Shown piece by piece: positions 24,348 through 37,304 of a DNA stretch of 64,000 bases. The translations under genes were made by a program, and so were the position numbers. A model generated the notes under the pieces. That model ran no database searches, had not been told where the DNA came from, and worked only from the letters and a program-made list of their open reading frames with translations. This stretch comes from Mixophyes australis (taxonomy: Eukaryota; Chordata; Amphibia; Anura; Limnodynastidae): contig JAVHZZ010000011.1 of assembly GCA_036250195.1 (NCBI GenBank), forward strand, positions 49,870,811 to 49,934,810. Reading direction: 5' to 3'. How positions within the stretch are numbered: position 1 is the stretch's first letter; every line of letters starts with the position of its first letter.

Positions 24348-25289
24348 GTGCGTTTTCGTTTTACATTTGTGACCAGCTTTTTTGTAAGACATTTTGTGAC
24401 TCCCCGTAACAGTTTTCTAGTTGTTTATCTTTTCAAAATGCACTTATAGTGAAGGGGAGGCACTTGCAGTGATATCAGAGCACTACATGCAAGGATTGTG
24501 GCCATACATTATAATGCATCCAATAGCAAAAAAAGTAAATAGTTTTATGCTGGCTGTACAAGGTTTTCTTTTACAAACTATTCTACACTGTACAGCCGGT
24601 GCCTCCTTAAATGAGCACCTTAAAACCACCAATCACTGTGTCGCTCTCAAAAATGATGTCATTTTGGCCCGACGGGATGTTGATTCGCCACATTTCCTTG
24701 AACTCTGTTTTCCAAGCAATTGACATGAACAGACTGTCTGTCAGCAGAGTATCGCTATTGTCATGTTGGGGAAATTCTTGTCAGGTTTTCAGTAGGCGGT
24801 GTTTAGTACCCAACCCGTTTTATGCTAGGCATGTTGTATTGGTAAATATGTATGTTTTTGCTCAATATATTTAACGAAAGCCACTTGTTTGAAAGTGGAA
24901 TAATCTTTGCATTTGTTATTGCAATTTTCTATGCTGAATTATTTGATCTAAAGATGTTTTTTAAAACATCAATTAAGAAATTCAGCACAGGTTACTGCAA
25001 TAGTAAGTAAGTGGGAAGTTTCAGGAGCAGAGAAATTTCTACAAGGTGGAAGGGCCATGTTGGAGGATCTCACAAGTTGAAATATGTAAGGCATCAACTC
25101 ATGACTGAATGTATTTGTAAAGAAAAATATGGTTTCTCTGATTTTAAACTTATATAAGATATTATTCGGAATCAAAATCAGTAAATTATAAACTATGTGA
25201 ACCTGACTTCAGCCGTGAATAAACTATTTGAAGTGATTCTGAAGGTTGTGATTCTAAAATGTATTGTAAAAAATAATGTGATAATAGTG
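24348..25289. other. No gene recognised
   Basis: There is no domain in any frame longer than 60 codons and no paired termini in this 0.9-kb stretch. Confidence 0.5.
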
Positions 25290-26570
25290 TCAGCAAGGTT
25301 TCATGAAGAAATGGCCATGCCCAACAAATATGATTCATTTTTATGAGGAAGTAATTATCAAACTAGATCTTGGTAGTACATCAATGTGACCAATTTGGAT
25401 TTTGTCAAAATGTGTGATACAATAGTCTGGTACATTCTTATGGAGAGTACTGGATATAGAGGAGAAAGTATATACATAGGTAGAGAGCTGGTTGCAGGAT
25501 TGAAGAAAAAGCATAGCAATAAACATATTCAGAATGGGCTACAGTTACTAGTGATGTACCACAGACATCAGTATATTGGCCTAGAAAGTAAGGTATCCTT
25601 ATTGACTGATAACAATACACTATGTAGGGCTATTTACACAGAGCAGGATAGCAACTTCCTACAGAAAGATTTAGACAAAATGGCAAATGTAATGTAGAAA
25701 AAAATATGTTATGCACCTAAGCTGTGGTAATAATTATGCTATCATCATTCAGGGGTCTATGCATCAATGTAGAGCGGTGCCACTAAATATGCATCGCTGC
25801 TAATCGCAATGATGCGTATCTAAGCACCGCTAGAATGCATCACGCCAGGGTGACTCCGGGAGCCCCGGCAAAGTGACTCCTCTTCTGCAAAGACTTTTTC
25901 CTGCTTACCGGCAGTGAAAGGAGGAAATGCTGTGTGCATGCGCATAGCACTTCCACTGTAACGGATTCTGCGAAGCCAGAGACGCTTGAGCAGAATCCCA
26001 TAGGAAATGCAGATAAGATGAGATGACGTTATTTGTCTGCGCAATGCAAAGCTTCATGCATTGCTGGACATTGCAGTCCACATATTAATCTATGTTGACT
26101 GCGAAGATAAATGTTAAGTGTGTTATGGCAGGAAAAATCTTTGATTTCTCCTGCTAGAAAGAAGCCCTTCATGCATTCTGCGATGGCCATGTAACAGAGC
26201 AAGCTGTTGTTTTCTCTGTTTTAATGGCTCATCGTAGTTTGATGCATAGACCCCTAAATGTAATACAACTGGGAAAACCTGAAATGGAAAAGTACTTAGA
26301 AACATAGTTGACAGAAATCTAAGCAACAGTACACAGAGCCAGACAGCCACTTCAAAGTTAAATAATACCCTGGTATGTATAAAATTGCAATTGATGAAAA
26401 TACAGTTTTAAAATTGTATAAGTCGCAAGGCGAGCTCAGGGAGGACAGACACCTCCTGTGAAGCAGACGGGTACAATAGTGGCATTGGGGGTGGGTGTAC
26501 TTGAGATCGTTCAAAAGCAGGCAACCGCCTTAGTAAACAGAATGAAGAGGTTGAATGATAGAAACTAAAC
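25290..26570 (+). mobile_element. CR1 LINE fragment, split by a MITE
   Basis: This is reverse transcriptase of the CR1 group, degraded. Readable words are VIIKLDLGSTSM-type sequence at 25350, TNLDFVKMCDTIVWYILMES at 25389-25450, then ESKVSLLTDNNTLCRAIYTE and QDSNFLQKDLDKMANVM (25580-25697). The expected catalytic FADD is decayed to LTDN. Homology resumes after the MITE with EKYLG, VDRNLSNSTQSQTATSKVNN (26280-26360) and LEIVQKQATALVNRMKRLND (26502-26562). The N-terminus, endonuclease and 3' tail are missing. It is an inactive 5'-truncated copy. Confidence 0.8.
25752..26254. mobile_element. MITE with palindromic ends, nested in CR1
   Basis: A perfect inverted pair, AGGGGTCTATGCATCAA at 25751-25767 and TTGATGCATAGACCCCT at 26239-26255, bounds a 0.5-kb segment. 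Flanking trinucleotides TCA and TAA fit a 3-bp TWA-like target site with one change, as in PIF/Harbinger elements; that class assignment is an inference. The CR1 reading continues on both sides, which confirms the insertion. No transposase is encoded. Confidence 0.88.
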
Positions 26571-28602
26571 ATAGCACAGATGGGAACACAAAGAACATGA
26601 AATCACATCACGAACACACATAGCAAAAGTGTGTCCACACTTTTTTATAGTCTATTTAATGCTAATGAAGCTTGTTTAGAAAGAAACAGCTTGATGACAA
26701 GTACAAAAAAGTATATTTTTTATTAATTTCCATAAAATCGCACTTAGTATGTCTTTTTAAATGCCCCTTCCTGTATATTGCCAATAAATATATGCTACTT
26801 TATATTGAGGGGTTTTTGTACATTAGAAAATTGTACATAACGACTGTCTCCCTCATAAAACAAGAGTTGTTAGCATGACTGCCTCCGATTTCTCAAATGT
26901 TCTAAATTGTGTATCATACAGATGAGAATTTTGTTTACAATATGACTCAGACTTGCATTAATAACTTTGTAAAAGGTGAAACCTTATATATTAGCCTTTG
27001 TGTGAGGTGCCATAAAGAAATACTAGGCATAATCAAAAGAAGTTTCAGTCATAGAAATGTATCAATAATGGCCTCTTTGGCTGATTTATACTGGTAAATG
27101 TCCCATTAAAAATCACTCGGAGGGGTAGAAAAATATGTACATTTTAAGCTCTATCTTATGTGAAACAGTTAGTGAAGAAATACTGAGTGGATTCTCAATT
27201 TTTAAAGGACTGGGCTTATGAAGTCTCACTGGCACGGCATAAACCCAAACTTATTTTGATTTGAAGTGAGTAGTGCAAAAAGATTTTTTTAAACTCACTG
27301 ATGGGTTGAACCACAGCGGAGGTGGCCAAGCATAGATAAAGGATTTTATACACCTGCCCTCCGTTCAAGAATATGCTCAATAATGGCTTCATTATCTTCG
27401 AGAGCCACATGAACATAATTACGTATATGTGTATGGGAAAAGTGGTAAAAATATTATTATTTAGGTTTGCAGATGCTCCATTTACAATGTTACATGAAAT
27501 ATACAGACTGTATAATAGCATGACAGTCTGTTTGTTTTATAAACAATCTGACCCTGAAATACAAGCAACAATGGTGATAGCAATGCTCTGTGTAATTTAT
27601 TAGTATCAGTGTGTCATATTTATACTAATCCCTTTTTTCCTACTGATAGTCAAAAATATTATAAATTGCTTAGCACTGTGCATGGTTACCAGTGTTCAAT
27701 CCCACAAGAGATTAGGGGCATCATGTAAGAACTGGGCAAGCCAAATTAGTGATGTATATAAACTATGGTTTTGTTGTGTTATGATCCCACTATGCGGCAC
27801 TGTGTAATATGTCAGCACTTTATAAATCAAAGATAATAGTAATAATCTAACTGGACTTCAACACCCTAGACTGAAAGAAGAAACAGTGAAAGTTTCTCGG
27901 AGAGTAAGTTACGACAGGTGACATTGGACCAAACCACTGCTCAAGTAACATCAGAGATGTGGATCCCTCATGCCTCATGTAAATGCTACAGAAACAACCA
28001 TTCATAGTTTGTCATACTTCTATCTGATAAAATGGGCTCAAAGCTGTGTATGGTAGGAATAATTTAACAGTCATGACAACAACTACTATTGACTCTAAAT
28101 ATTGCCTTAAACTGTATATATATTTATGACCAAGGAACCTCAGATCCCAAGCAGTGACTTGAGGTACCAAGAACCAGACTGGAAAGTGACTAAAAAGCCT
28201 GAAAGACTGGATTTGTAAAACATGTTTTCTTCTCCCAAGATTGTTCTTATTTCTAGTAACCCTTGAAACTTGTAGACACTCCTACATTTACATATGGCAA
28301 ATTTATTGTTGATAGTTTTAATATGTTGCGTGTTTCTCATAAAAAAGTCGAAGTGCAAGTGTGTTAAGTAAAGTGGATCTAGGCGCATAGAGAGAATGGA
28401 TGAGATAAAAAGAACTCCTTTACTTTTTATCGTGCCTCATTGTAATATTCATTTAGTCACCTCTTTTTCATAGCTGTATTAATATAAAACGTTTGGAAAG
28501 TTAAAAAATGCATCAATAAAATTGATCAGTAATTTACTCTAAAGCAGCATGGGACTTGATTGATTTATGAAAGTGCACTGGATGTGCAAAACTAATCTTG
28601 TT
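26571..28602. other. No gene recognised
   Basis: This is 2 kb of A/T-rich DNA. Near 27780-27845 the words GCGGCACTGTG and TATAAATCAAAGATAATAGT resemble a decayed L2 tail, but the match is too weak to call. Frames up to 101 codons have no domain. Confidence 0.45.
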
Positions 28603-28610
28603 GCCTTTAT

Positions 28611-28952
28611 CAGAGCTGGATTAAGGCTGGGCCCTTTTGATGTAATATGGCTATCATTTTAGACAAACTTTAGACAAATACACAGGCAATTCTGTGTGCG
28701 CTACTGTTAGGCGCACGGAGCTCTGCCTTCACGAGCAGTACAGTCTGAAGCGTAAAGTTTGAAGTTGGGACATACCTTCCAACAGTCCTTGCAGTCTGAC
28801 CAAATCCTGACCAAGCGAGACAGTCACCCAAATTCAGGACAGGCACCAAGTACTACACTGTCCCCCTGCTGGCTCCCTTTTAGAGTACCTGGTCTGGGGG
28901 GTCCGTGACAGAGGGGGGCCCATGGCACATAATCCCCCTTAATTCGCCTATG
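28611..28952. mobile_element. hAT-type MITE
   Basis: The segment starts CAGAGCTGGATTAAGGCTGG and ends with CCCCCTTAATTCGCCTATG, an imperfect inverse. Flanks are GCCTTTAT (28603-28610) and GTCTTTAT (28953-28960), an 8-bp duplication with one change. It has no coding content. Terminus and duplication size fit a non-autonomous hAT element unrelated to hAT-A and hAT-B. Confidence 0.82.
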
Positions 28953-28960
28953 GTCTTTAT

Positions 28961-31083
28961 GATTACTCCAACAGATATCAAGGTGCTCACCTACTCTCCA
29001 TTCTCAAGAGTCGCCTCCATAGAGTAGAAGTTAGCAGTGAGGTGCACTGTGCAAAATTAGACAAATAGTCTAACATGCTACCATTTTAGAAACACCCCTT
29101 TCATTAATTAAAACATTTCTCCTAAAAGACTGCTTGCTCACTTATGGCTTAAATAAATCAGGAAATCAAAGGGACATTGGGACTTTATTATGTGTAGCAT
29201 TCTGTGCATTATAAGCTTTCTTTTAAATTGGGAAAAGTTAACCTTAATGCGTTTAAATGCCAAACTACAACTGGAAAGTACAAATTGCACCACATTAAAA
29301 GTGTTAAACGAATCTTATGCTTCACCAATTCAGATTTGAAAGATCAGTTTTGTTTGCAGAGTGGAAATGGCTGTAAACCCTTACGTAAAACTACTTCATG
29401 TACCTCCATACTTAGCAAGGAACACCCTCAATACAACCAACTCCTCCAGGAGACTCTGCATATATTGCCATCTTGCACCACAAACCGATGAGCTGTGACA
29501 GTGACGTATCACCCCATTGCTAGGGCTTATATTAAAATTTGGGGGGCCTGGCGGAGCTAATCGATCTCATCTTCCTCCATCTTTTGACCATGAGCTGGAG
29601 CAGGTGCATGTGCAGCAAGGAAGCCCTGTTTGGGCTTTCGGTCCTGGAACTGAAATCCTAAATTGGGCTTCTCTGAGGCTGCACTTACCCCTGTGTATCC
29701 TCAGAACAGTGCAGTGGCCTCAGGAGCAGATTAATTGGCATTGTCTGTCCTCCCTCTCACGTCCGGGACCATTGACATCTGTACACGTTGTGAAGATAGG
29801 ATTTTGCACTGTAGGTCAGCTTTTTTTTCTACTTTGCAAAAAAAAAAAAAGAGGCTCATAGTGCCTTTCTAGATCACAGATCAATGCATTTTGAGGCTTC
29901 CAGTGGACCTGTCATCGGTACACAGCATCCCACTGTTGAGCTTAAAACATCAGATATTTATATTTCAACATATGTTTGTTGCATTTGTCTCTTTCTATAT
30001 TTTATATTAAATGCAACTTGCATTGCAGAAAGGATGCCATGAGAGGAAAGACCAATAAGAATATTAAATATCTAAAAAGAAAGCATGTGTAGTGTGATAT
30101 ATCTATGGTAGAACTTCAATCAGATAGCATATATCTATGGATCTGTTCTAGAGTTCAAACAACTAAGCGATTTTATAATTGATAACTAATAAATGAAGCC
30201 ATTTCATAACTTCAGGATCTAAGAATGGAGAAACTACAATAGTTCCAGCTGAGCAACTAGCCAAAAATTATACACAATCCTAACCTTATTGTAGAGATCA
30301 CCCTACTCTTGCAATACTTAAAGATGGTTGACTTAAATATAGAGAACACTTAACATCTATACGAATATCATACTTCTCTTGCATGCACCATCAAAGGGTT
30401 TGCTCCTATAGCAATGCAAAACCAATGGCTTAATCCTGGGTAATTAACCACTGAGTAGAGGGTGTTAGCACAGTACCAAATGTGGGTTTTCCTCTAGTAA
30501 GTAGTCTTTTATCTAGCTGCAAAACCTCTTAAGTAATTACTTATACTAAGCAACTTCTGATCCAATGAAGATACATTAAAATATGCAACATTTGAAGGAA
30601 ACCATGAATTGAACAGTGATACACATTAAATAAAACCTTATCCTATAATACTTATATCACCACACGTTTTCTACGCATGAATGTAAGATCTTGACAATTA
30701 ATTGTTCCAGACTATATTACATGCTGCAATAGAAAATATCGTTATCACTGTATAGTTCAAACAGCCTAATTATATCTGCATATATAACCCACACTTAGAT
30801 GATGACCATAAGTTAGTGCACATAGAAATAATTGCAGCGGTAACATATTATTAAAGTGGTGAACTCCATCAATTATGATTCTCACTCCTGATTTAAATGT
30901 CATGTCAGTATTTCATTTCAGTATGCAATATTATTTGTTACTGACATTAATAGTCTTCAGTGACTAGAGAGTGTACAAGAAAGGGTCTTGTACACACTTT
31001 CTCTGTGCTGTCAGTATAGCAGACAAATTCCATCTTCATTAAAGACAATACTGTTTTGGATGTCTGTTCAGTTTAGTGCAGAT
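28961..31083. other. No gene recognised
   Basis: There is an A run of 14 near 29838-29851 after a moderately GC-rich 0.3-kb block (29510-29830) that may be an unrecognised retroposed sequence. The rest is A/T-rich. Confidence 0.45.
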
Positions 31084-31086
31084 ATT

Positions 31087-31185
31087 GGGCCTGATTCATT
31101 AAGGATAGTAAGGTAAGAAAATGAGTAAGTTTCTCCTGGACAATACTATTTTATTATGCTTTACTTTCCTTAACAAATCAGGCCC
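31087..31185. mobile_element. 99-bp MITE
   Basis: The ends are GGGCCTGATTCATTAAGG and the near-inverse CCTTAACAAATCAGGCCC. ATT occurs immediately outside both ends (31084-31086 and 31186-31188), a 3-bp target duplication. The unit is a near-perfect stem with a short loop. Confidence 0.85.
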
Positions 31186-31639
31186 ATTATGTTTACAAGT
31201 GTATAACATTATCTTCATATATCTTCATATTACACTAGCAATAAAAGTCTATATTAGACTTCCACAATAAATAAAAAAAAAGTCTACTCTACATGGTCGC
31301 TGAGAATGCTACCTCAGTTGTTATAATAAGAACTAGAAAGTGGACAGTATACAATTCACACTTTTACTTATAATGTCACAATCATTCCAATAGTATTCCA
31401 ATTCTATTATCGCGTCCATAGAGCGGTGATTGGTGGCTGCCACTTCTGGTCGGAGAAGCCCTGTTGCTAGGCAACAGGACACGGCTTCTCCCTGCCGTCT
31501 GAACGCTCCCCGACAGGTGCAATAGCGCATCCCATTGCTAGACAATGGGACGCTAGTTCTGGATTCCCATCAGTGGTCAGTGATTTTATGACCGCCGGCT
31601 TACCACTTACTTGGCACCACTATTTAAACCCAACTGACA
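31186..31639. other. No gene; possible gypsy LTR remnant
   Basis: The left part is A/T-rich. The right part (31420-31639) is GC-richer, with GTTGCTAGGCAACAG and a TATTTAAACCC word just before gypsy gag homology, which is where an LTR would lie. The layout is suggestive only. Confidence 0.35.
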
Positions 31640-32145
31640 CCATTTGATCAAAGGTTGCCTATATAATTTCCCTCCTTACTGGTCAATCTCTTGCCTGGGA
31701 TTCTCTGTTATGGAAATGGGATCACATCATTCTACACAATTCTTTGGTCTTTATCAAGAACTTTAGGAGATTCTTTGACAAATCAGGCCGGTTTTGTCTG
31801 CTGTCTCTAGTCTGCTTGCTCTCCGCCAAGGGTCTTTTTCTGCCGGACAGTATGTTGTTCAGTTCCAGACATTAGCCTTGGTGGTAAATGTATTAAGTTC
31901 CCATTTTTTTCAAGTCGCAGCTATTCGACAAGTTTGCAGTGACAATTTAAAGTGGCAATGGCTTTAAAGGCAATAAGAACTGGGCCGAGTTTGCACATAA
32001 TAATCATATACATACTTCCACCAGATTCTCTCTTCTTTTCCACAGTATTCGGAAGGCATCCTACTCTCCCTAGTCTGGCTGTGGCTCCTGTCTCTACGGT
32101 TCCAGTTGTAGATGCCTTGGATCATGACTTCTCTCAGATGTGGAG
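31640..32145 (+). pseudogene. Gypsy fragments: gag piece and integrase tail
   Basis: From 31650 the plus strand encodes YIISLLTGQSLAWDSLLWKW and FIKNFRRFFDKSGR, the capsid region of a sushi-type gypsy element, fading near 31890. An unrelated 100-base segment follows, starting GGTAAATGTATTAAGTTCCC. At 32033-32145 FGRHPTLPSLAVAP and VVDALDHDFSQMW match the region after the integrase core. Most of gag and all of protease, RT and RNase H are missing. A related GGTAAATGTATGAACCTCC word at 32145 suggests small inserted elements at both breaks. Confidence 0.7.
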
Positions 32146-32149
32146 GTAA

Positions 32150-32849
32150 ATGTATGAACCTCCAATTTTTTCAACTCGCCGGATACCGGTCATTCATTCA
32201 GCATGTAGAAAATAGTGGATGTCTGTTAGACGGTAAGTCTACATTTTGCGCTAGTCACTCTTATAGTCTTAGCTATTGTAACTTTGCTGTAAGGTGTGTC
32301 GAGATTGGAGTCTACACCCATATACGGGATATTCAAATTGACCTGGGACTGGAATACTGTAACTAAAGAAATATACTATTTCAAAGAATCTGCATTTGTT
32401 AATTATTGATAAAGTAACAATTCCCTTACAGGTTTCCTTGTAAGTGGTACGATAATAGGTTCTAATTATTCCCTGAAACAAAATACGTGCATCAGGACTG
32501 AAGTTTAAAAATACAGGTGCTAGAGAAGAGTTTTGTATTAAAGTAAAGTAGGGAAGTGCAGCAAAGAAATGTGGTGGAAAAAATATTTAATTTACAGTTT
32601 TACTTCTTTAAAGCTGCATTGCCTCCTACATGTTATACTTTACTCCCCACCAGCCCCCCCCCCCTTCCCCCAGCAAGAGCCCTGTGACTGCTCCATGAGG
32701 CTGGTTTTTCATACAACTTCGCCAGTTCTGTAATACAGAAAATGTAAATACATTTCCATTCACCATTTTAAAATAGCAGCAGAGGGATGGTGACCCAGTT
32801 TCCCAATTCTTTGGCAACTTTGCAGCCTGGCTCAATTATTTCCTATCCT
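32150..32849. other. No gene recognised
   Basis: A short poly-C tract lies near 32655. No coding homology is visible before the L2 reading starts. Confidence 0.45.
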
Positions 32850-35640
32850 TTGACCTGTTTACTCTCATACTAGGCAATTTCAACATTCCCATTGATAATC
32901 CCACTGTCTCTTCTACCATTAAACTTCTTCCTCTTACTTTCTCCTTTGATCTCTCCCAGTACACAACCCACTGTGATGGACACTCCCTTGACCTTGTCTT
33001 CTCCCACTACAGCTCCATCTCTAGTTTCATCAACTTAGCATTCCCACTCTCCGACCACAACCTCCTTTTCTTCTGTCTCACCATACCTCATGCCCTCCCC
33101 CCTGCACCCAAATCCACAAGTATACAACGCCACCTAAGTACCCCCTTACCCCAATCCACTGCTCATCTTCACTAAAACAACTATTGTCTTGTATGTCTGC
33201 ATTGTCCTGCACTAATCAGGCCGCCTCTTTCTACAACAAAACACTCGCGTCAGCCCAAGACAATGCAGCTCCAGCGACCGCATACAGTCTCAGATGAACC
33301 AAACCCCAACCATGGCACACCAAACAGACCCACTACCTATAGAAGTGCTGCAGAGCGCCACTGGAGGAAATCTCGTTCCTATCCTGATTTTCTCCACTAT
33401 AAATTAATCCATTCATATTCCAGCACTGCCCTTTCAATTGTCAAACATACATTCTTCAAATCTCTAATATCCACCCAGTCTTCTAATCCACGTCGCCTCT
33501 GACACCTTCAACTCACTTCTCTGCCCACCTGCACCTCCTCCCCCTTTCTCCTTCACAGCCCATGATTTTGCCACCTACTTCAAAGTAAAAATCGACATCA
33601 GTATCTCCGTCTCCTTCTACAAAATTTGGACCCCATGGGCCATATATCAGAATCAATCTCCACTCCAGTTCTGGTGGAATCTAGACATGGAAAGGTATCC
33701 CTAAGCAAGCATACTTGTTCTCTCACTGGATGTGTAAATCATTTACCCCCCCCCCCCCCCCATCCCTCTCTTTGGTCCCTGTATACCCCCCCTTCCCCGC
33801 TTTATACCCTTCAAACTTGAAAAGTTAAAATAACATCTTTGCAGTATTAGATAGATAAATATACATTTATCTCCCAAGTGCGAGAGAACCTGTTGTATGT
33901 AAACACGTGTTATTTATTTCTGTTTAACCTCTCGAGATTCTGTAATGCATTTTCTATGGGAAAAGATGTTTCTATAAAAAAAATTATAAAAAAAAAAAAT
34001 TGACATCATTCGCCAACATATTTTCTCATGCCAAATTCCACACACTCAACCCACCTTCTCCTATACTCCCCAATCCCCCCTTAATTAATTCTCTCCAGTA
34101 AGTGAAGACGAAGTCCCTACACTCATCTCATCATCTAACAACCCTCAACCCTATTCCCTCTCAACTTCTCAGCTCCCTCTCCCCCATTGCATGCCCACCT
34201 CTAATAAACTGTCTCTCTCCACTGGCACATTTTCATCCTCCTTTAAACATGTGCTCATTTCACCAATTCTTAAGAAACCATCATTAGATCCAGTCTCTCT
34301 CTCCAACGACCACCCTATTTCTCTCCTCCCCTCTGCCTCCAAACTACTAGAGCGATTAGTGTACAAATGGCTGTCTCACTTTTTGTCCTTTCACTCCATT
34401 GTTGAATCTGCAATCATGATTCCGCCCCCAACATTCCACTGAAACTGCTCTTCCAAAATTGATTGATAATCTACTTGCTGCAAAGTATAAAGGTAATTTC
34501 TCCATAATCTTTATTCTGGACCTCTCTGCTGCTTTTGACAATGTTGATCATCCTCTTCTCCTACACACCTTTCACTCCATTGGTCTTTGTGACGCAGTTC
34601 TTTAATAGTTCACTTCCTATCGAACCGCTCCTTTAGTGTTTCTACCTCTGGTACATCCTCCCTCCACTCCGACTATCTGTTGGGGTCCCACAAGGATCTT
34701 TTCTTGGCCCTTTACTTTTTTCATTGTTCATCTTCTTCTCTTGGGGCACTAATTCGATCATTCGGCCTCTAGTGCCACCTCTACACCCAAATCTATAGCT
34801 CTTCCCCTGACCTCTCCCCTTTTGTACCATCTTGTATAACCAACTGTCTTTCAGCTATTTCTACATGGATGTCCCAACACTACCTAAAGCTCAACATACC
34901 CAAAACAGAGCTTATTATCTTCCCTCCTGCTAGAATCACCACCTCCTGTCAAATCTCCCTCACTGTTAATAACACCACAATTTCCTCAGTCTGCCAAGCA
35001 TGCTGTCTTGGTGTAACGCTTGACTCTGCTTTCTGCTTTATTCCTCACATCCAGACTCTCTCCCAGTCCTGTCGATTCCACCTTAAAAACATTGCCAGAA
35101 TACGCCCTTTTCTTACTCAACATGCTACCAAAACTCTTATCCACCCTCTTATCATTTCCCATTTTGACTACTGCTATCTGGCATTCCCGAAACCCATATC
35201 CACACTCCAATCTATCCTAAATGCTACTGCAAGCTGATCTTCCTCTCTCACCACTTCACATCTGCAGCACCACTTTGCAAAACCAACACTGGCGCCCTGT
35301 GTCCTCCAGAATCCAATTCAAATTACTCACCCTTAGCTACAAAGCCTTCAACAGCACCACTCCTTCATATATCTTAAATCTAAACACTCTCCTTCCCACC
35401 CCCTTAGAGCTACCTCTGACCTGTGCCTTATCTCGTCTCTGGTAACCACCTCTCACTTGCGCCTACAAGAATTCTCCTGTGCTGCTCCCCACTCATGAAA
35501 ATCCCTATCATGACCAATCAGGCTTTCCCACAGCCTGCAAACCTTTAGACGTTCTGTTTTATGTATGTCCTATTTTACCTACAGTACAGCGCTGTGGAGT
35601 ACTGTGACGCCTTACAAATCTATAATAATAATAATAAAAA
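32850..35640 (+). mobile_element. L2-type LINE, 5'-truncated and decayed
   Basis: Endonuclease traces begin with LGNFNIPIDNP at about 32870 and HCDGHSLDLVFS near 32970, then FPLSDHNLLFF. Reverse transcriptase follows: ISPILKKPSLDP (34260), LLPSASKLLERLVYKWL (34320-34370), FILDLSAAFDNVDHPLLL (34505-34560), VGVPQGSFLGPLLFSLF (34680-34730), and TWMSQHYLKLNIPKTELIIF (34863-34920), which has the spacing of the thumb. The decayed catalytic segment lies between these. The end matches LIHPLIISHFDYCYLAF (35140-35190) and a GCGCTGTGGAGTACTGTGAC tail with TAATAATAATAA. A retroposed insert splits it at 33601-33994. Many stops make it inactive. Confidence 0.85.
33601..33994 (+). mobile_element. Retroposed insert of unknown origin in L2
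   Basis: The L2 reading FKVKID stops at 33600 and resumes as IDIIRQHIF after 33995. The flanks AAAAATCGACATCA (33587-33600) and AAAAATTGACATCA (33995-34008) form a 14-bp duplication with one change. An A-rich tail (33977-33999) precedes the right copy. Long target duplication plus 3' poly-A is the mark of LINE-driven retroposition. The insert has a C run at 33740-33756 and no recognisable coding region; it matches none of the other repeats here. Confidence 0.8.
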
Positions 35641-36753
35641 TGTAGGTGATAGTCCTTATTTAAAGGGATTCTACACTTAAACATAACAAGTAACTGAGTA
35701 TTGTTTGTTTTATATGCATTAATTTTACTGATATTCATCAAAAAAAGGTTAAATAAATAATCTACTAGTTGCTATGACAATCCACTTCTGATTAACATGG
35801 CAAAAAAAATTATTAAGACAACATCTTTGCTTTAAAATAGTGTTTTAAACAGAGTTGATTAGTGTAACAAATTCTGCCTTTATAACTTTTGACTAATTTA
35901 TCATTTGAAGTTCACTAATTAATAAATGTGGGTAAACATAATGCATATTTGAAACTGATATATATATAGAAACAAAGTAGAAGCAGATGGTAATACAGAG
36001 AACAGAGGAATAAACACAAAGATGGAACTAGCAGTGTCAGACTGTACAAACAGATAGGGAGAAAGTAATTTGATTGGCACTATATAAACAATATTAAATA
36101 AATACTGGAACAACTGCCACCCCGGGGATCCAAATCTTATTAATTAGCCTGGCCTCAACTGCCCTGGAGTTGAGAAGGGGGGGGGGGGGGGGGGGGGAAG
36201 GGTCAAAAGTGAAGATTCCCAGTGGTTTTCAATGCGAGTCTGTTAGTCACTGGAGGGGGCACACTGTTTTCTGCCCACCTTCTCATTAAAGCAGCATTTC
36301 TGATATGACCAGCATTGGACTAGTTTTTATTATAGTAGAAGGTCTCCATTTAAGTTCAAATCAGCCCAAGCTGACCAGCTAGTTAAGAATTTGGGGAAGG
36401 AGCACACTGCCTTTTTTTAAGTTATCTATTTAATAAAATATATAACATGTGATTTTAAAATACACTTTAATTGAATAATCATCCTAAAACCCCATTCATC
36501 ATTTTATTAAATAAAAAATAAAGCATCCAAAGCCATTTGTGATCAATAATAACCAAGGCTACTCATTCTTTTAACCCCTATATATGCTCAACAGTACTCT
36601 GTTGCCCCCAGATGCTATATACGTAGGTTGTAATGCTTATTACTCAGGTATAGAAAATAGATTAAAGAGGAGAAGGCAAAAATCAAACCAACTTGGATCA
36701 GAAACAAGATCAGCAATGGCAATGTATATATGTGAGAGCAAGCATGTATATAC
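35641..36753. other. No gene recognised
   Basis: A run of 21 G lies at 36177-36197. The remainder is A/T-rich and ends at the left target site of hAT-A copy 3. Confidence 0.5.
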
Positions 36754-37304
36754 TATAGATGCTCACTGACCCCCGTGTTTTGGTTTTGGATCTGGATTAC
36801 CGTCGTGTTTTGGTTTTTGTTTTGCCTAACCGCCATTGCGTGTTTTGGTTTTCATTTTGTTTGGTTTTGTTTTGCTATTTTGTTCAAAAATCAATGTTTT
36901 TGGTCATAAAAGAACCAAATTTAGTGCTCCGCCTGTTTCTTGGATAAGTAATGTAGTTGTAAAGCTAATACATTATCCAAAAAACAGTTTAATTTCTGGT
37001 AGGCCTTCATTAATTCTACACACAAACCAGATTGTCTTCCTCTCCATCTATGCATATTGGCAATGCAGCCATCGTCTTTGGATGTATATTACACCCTACA
37101 CGTATAGTTAAATATGTAAAGAAATGGACAAAGGCAGTTTGGTTTCTGTCTCTCTAGGCCCCCCTCCACTTGTATAAAATACCAAAAAATTCAGCCGTTA
37201 TAGACTGTACAATATTAATAGAAATGGACAAAGGCAGTTTGGGGTCACTCTGTGTATGACACCCTACCCTTAAGGAGAAATTGGGGGTATATTGCACCCT
37301 ACAC

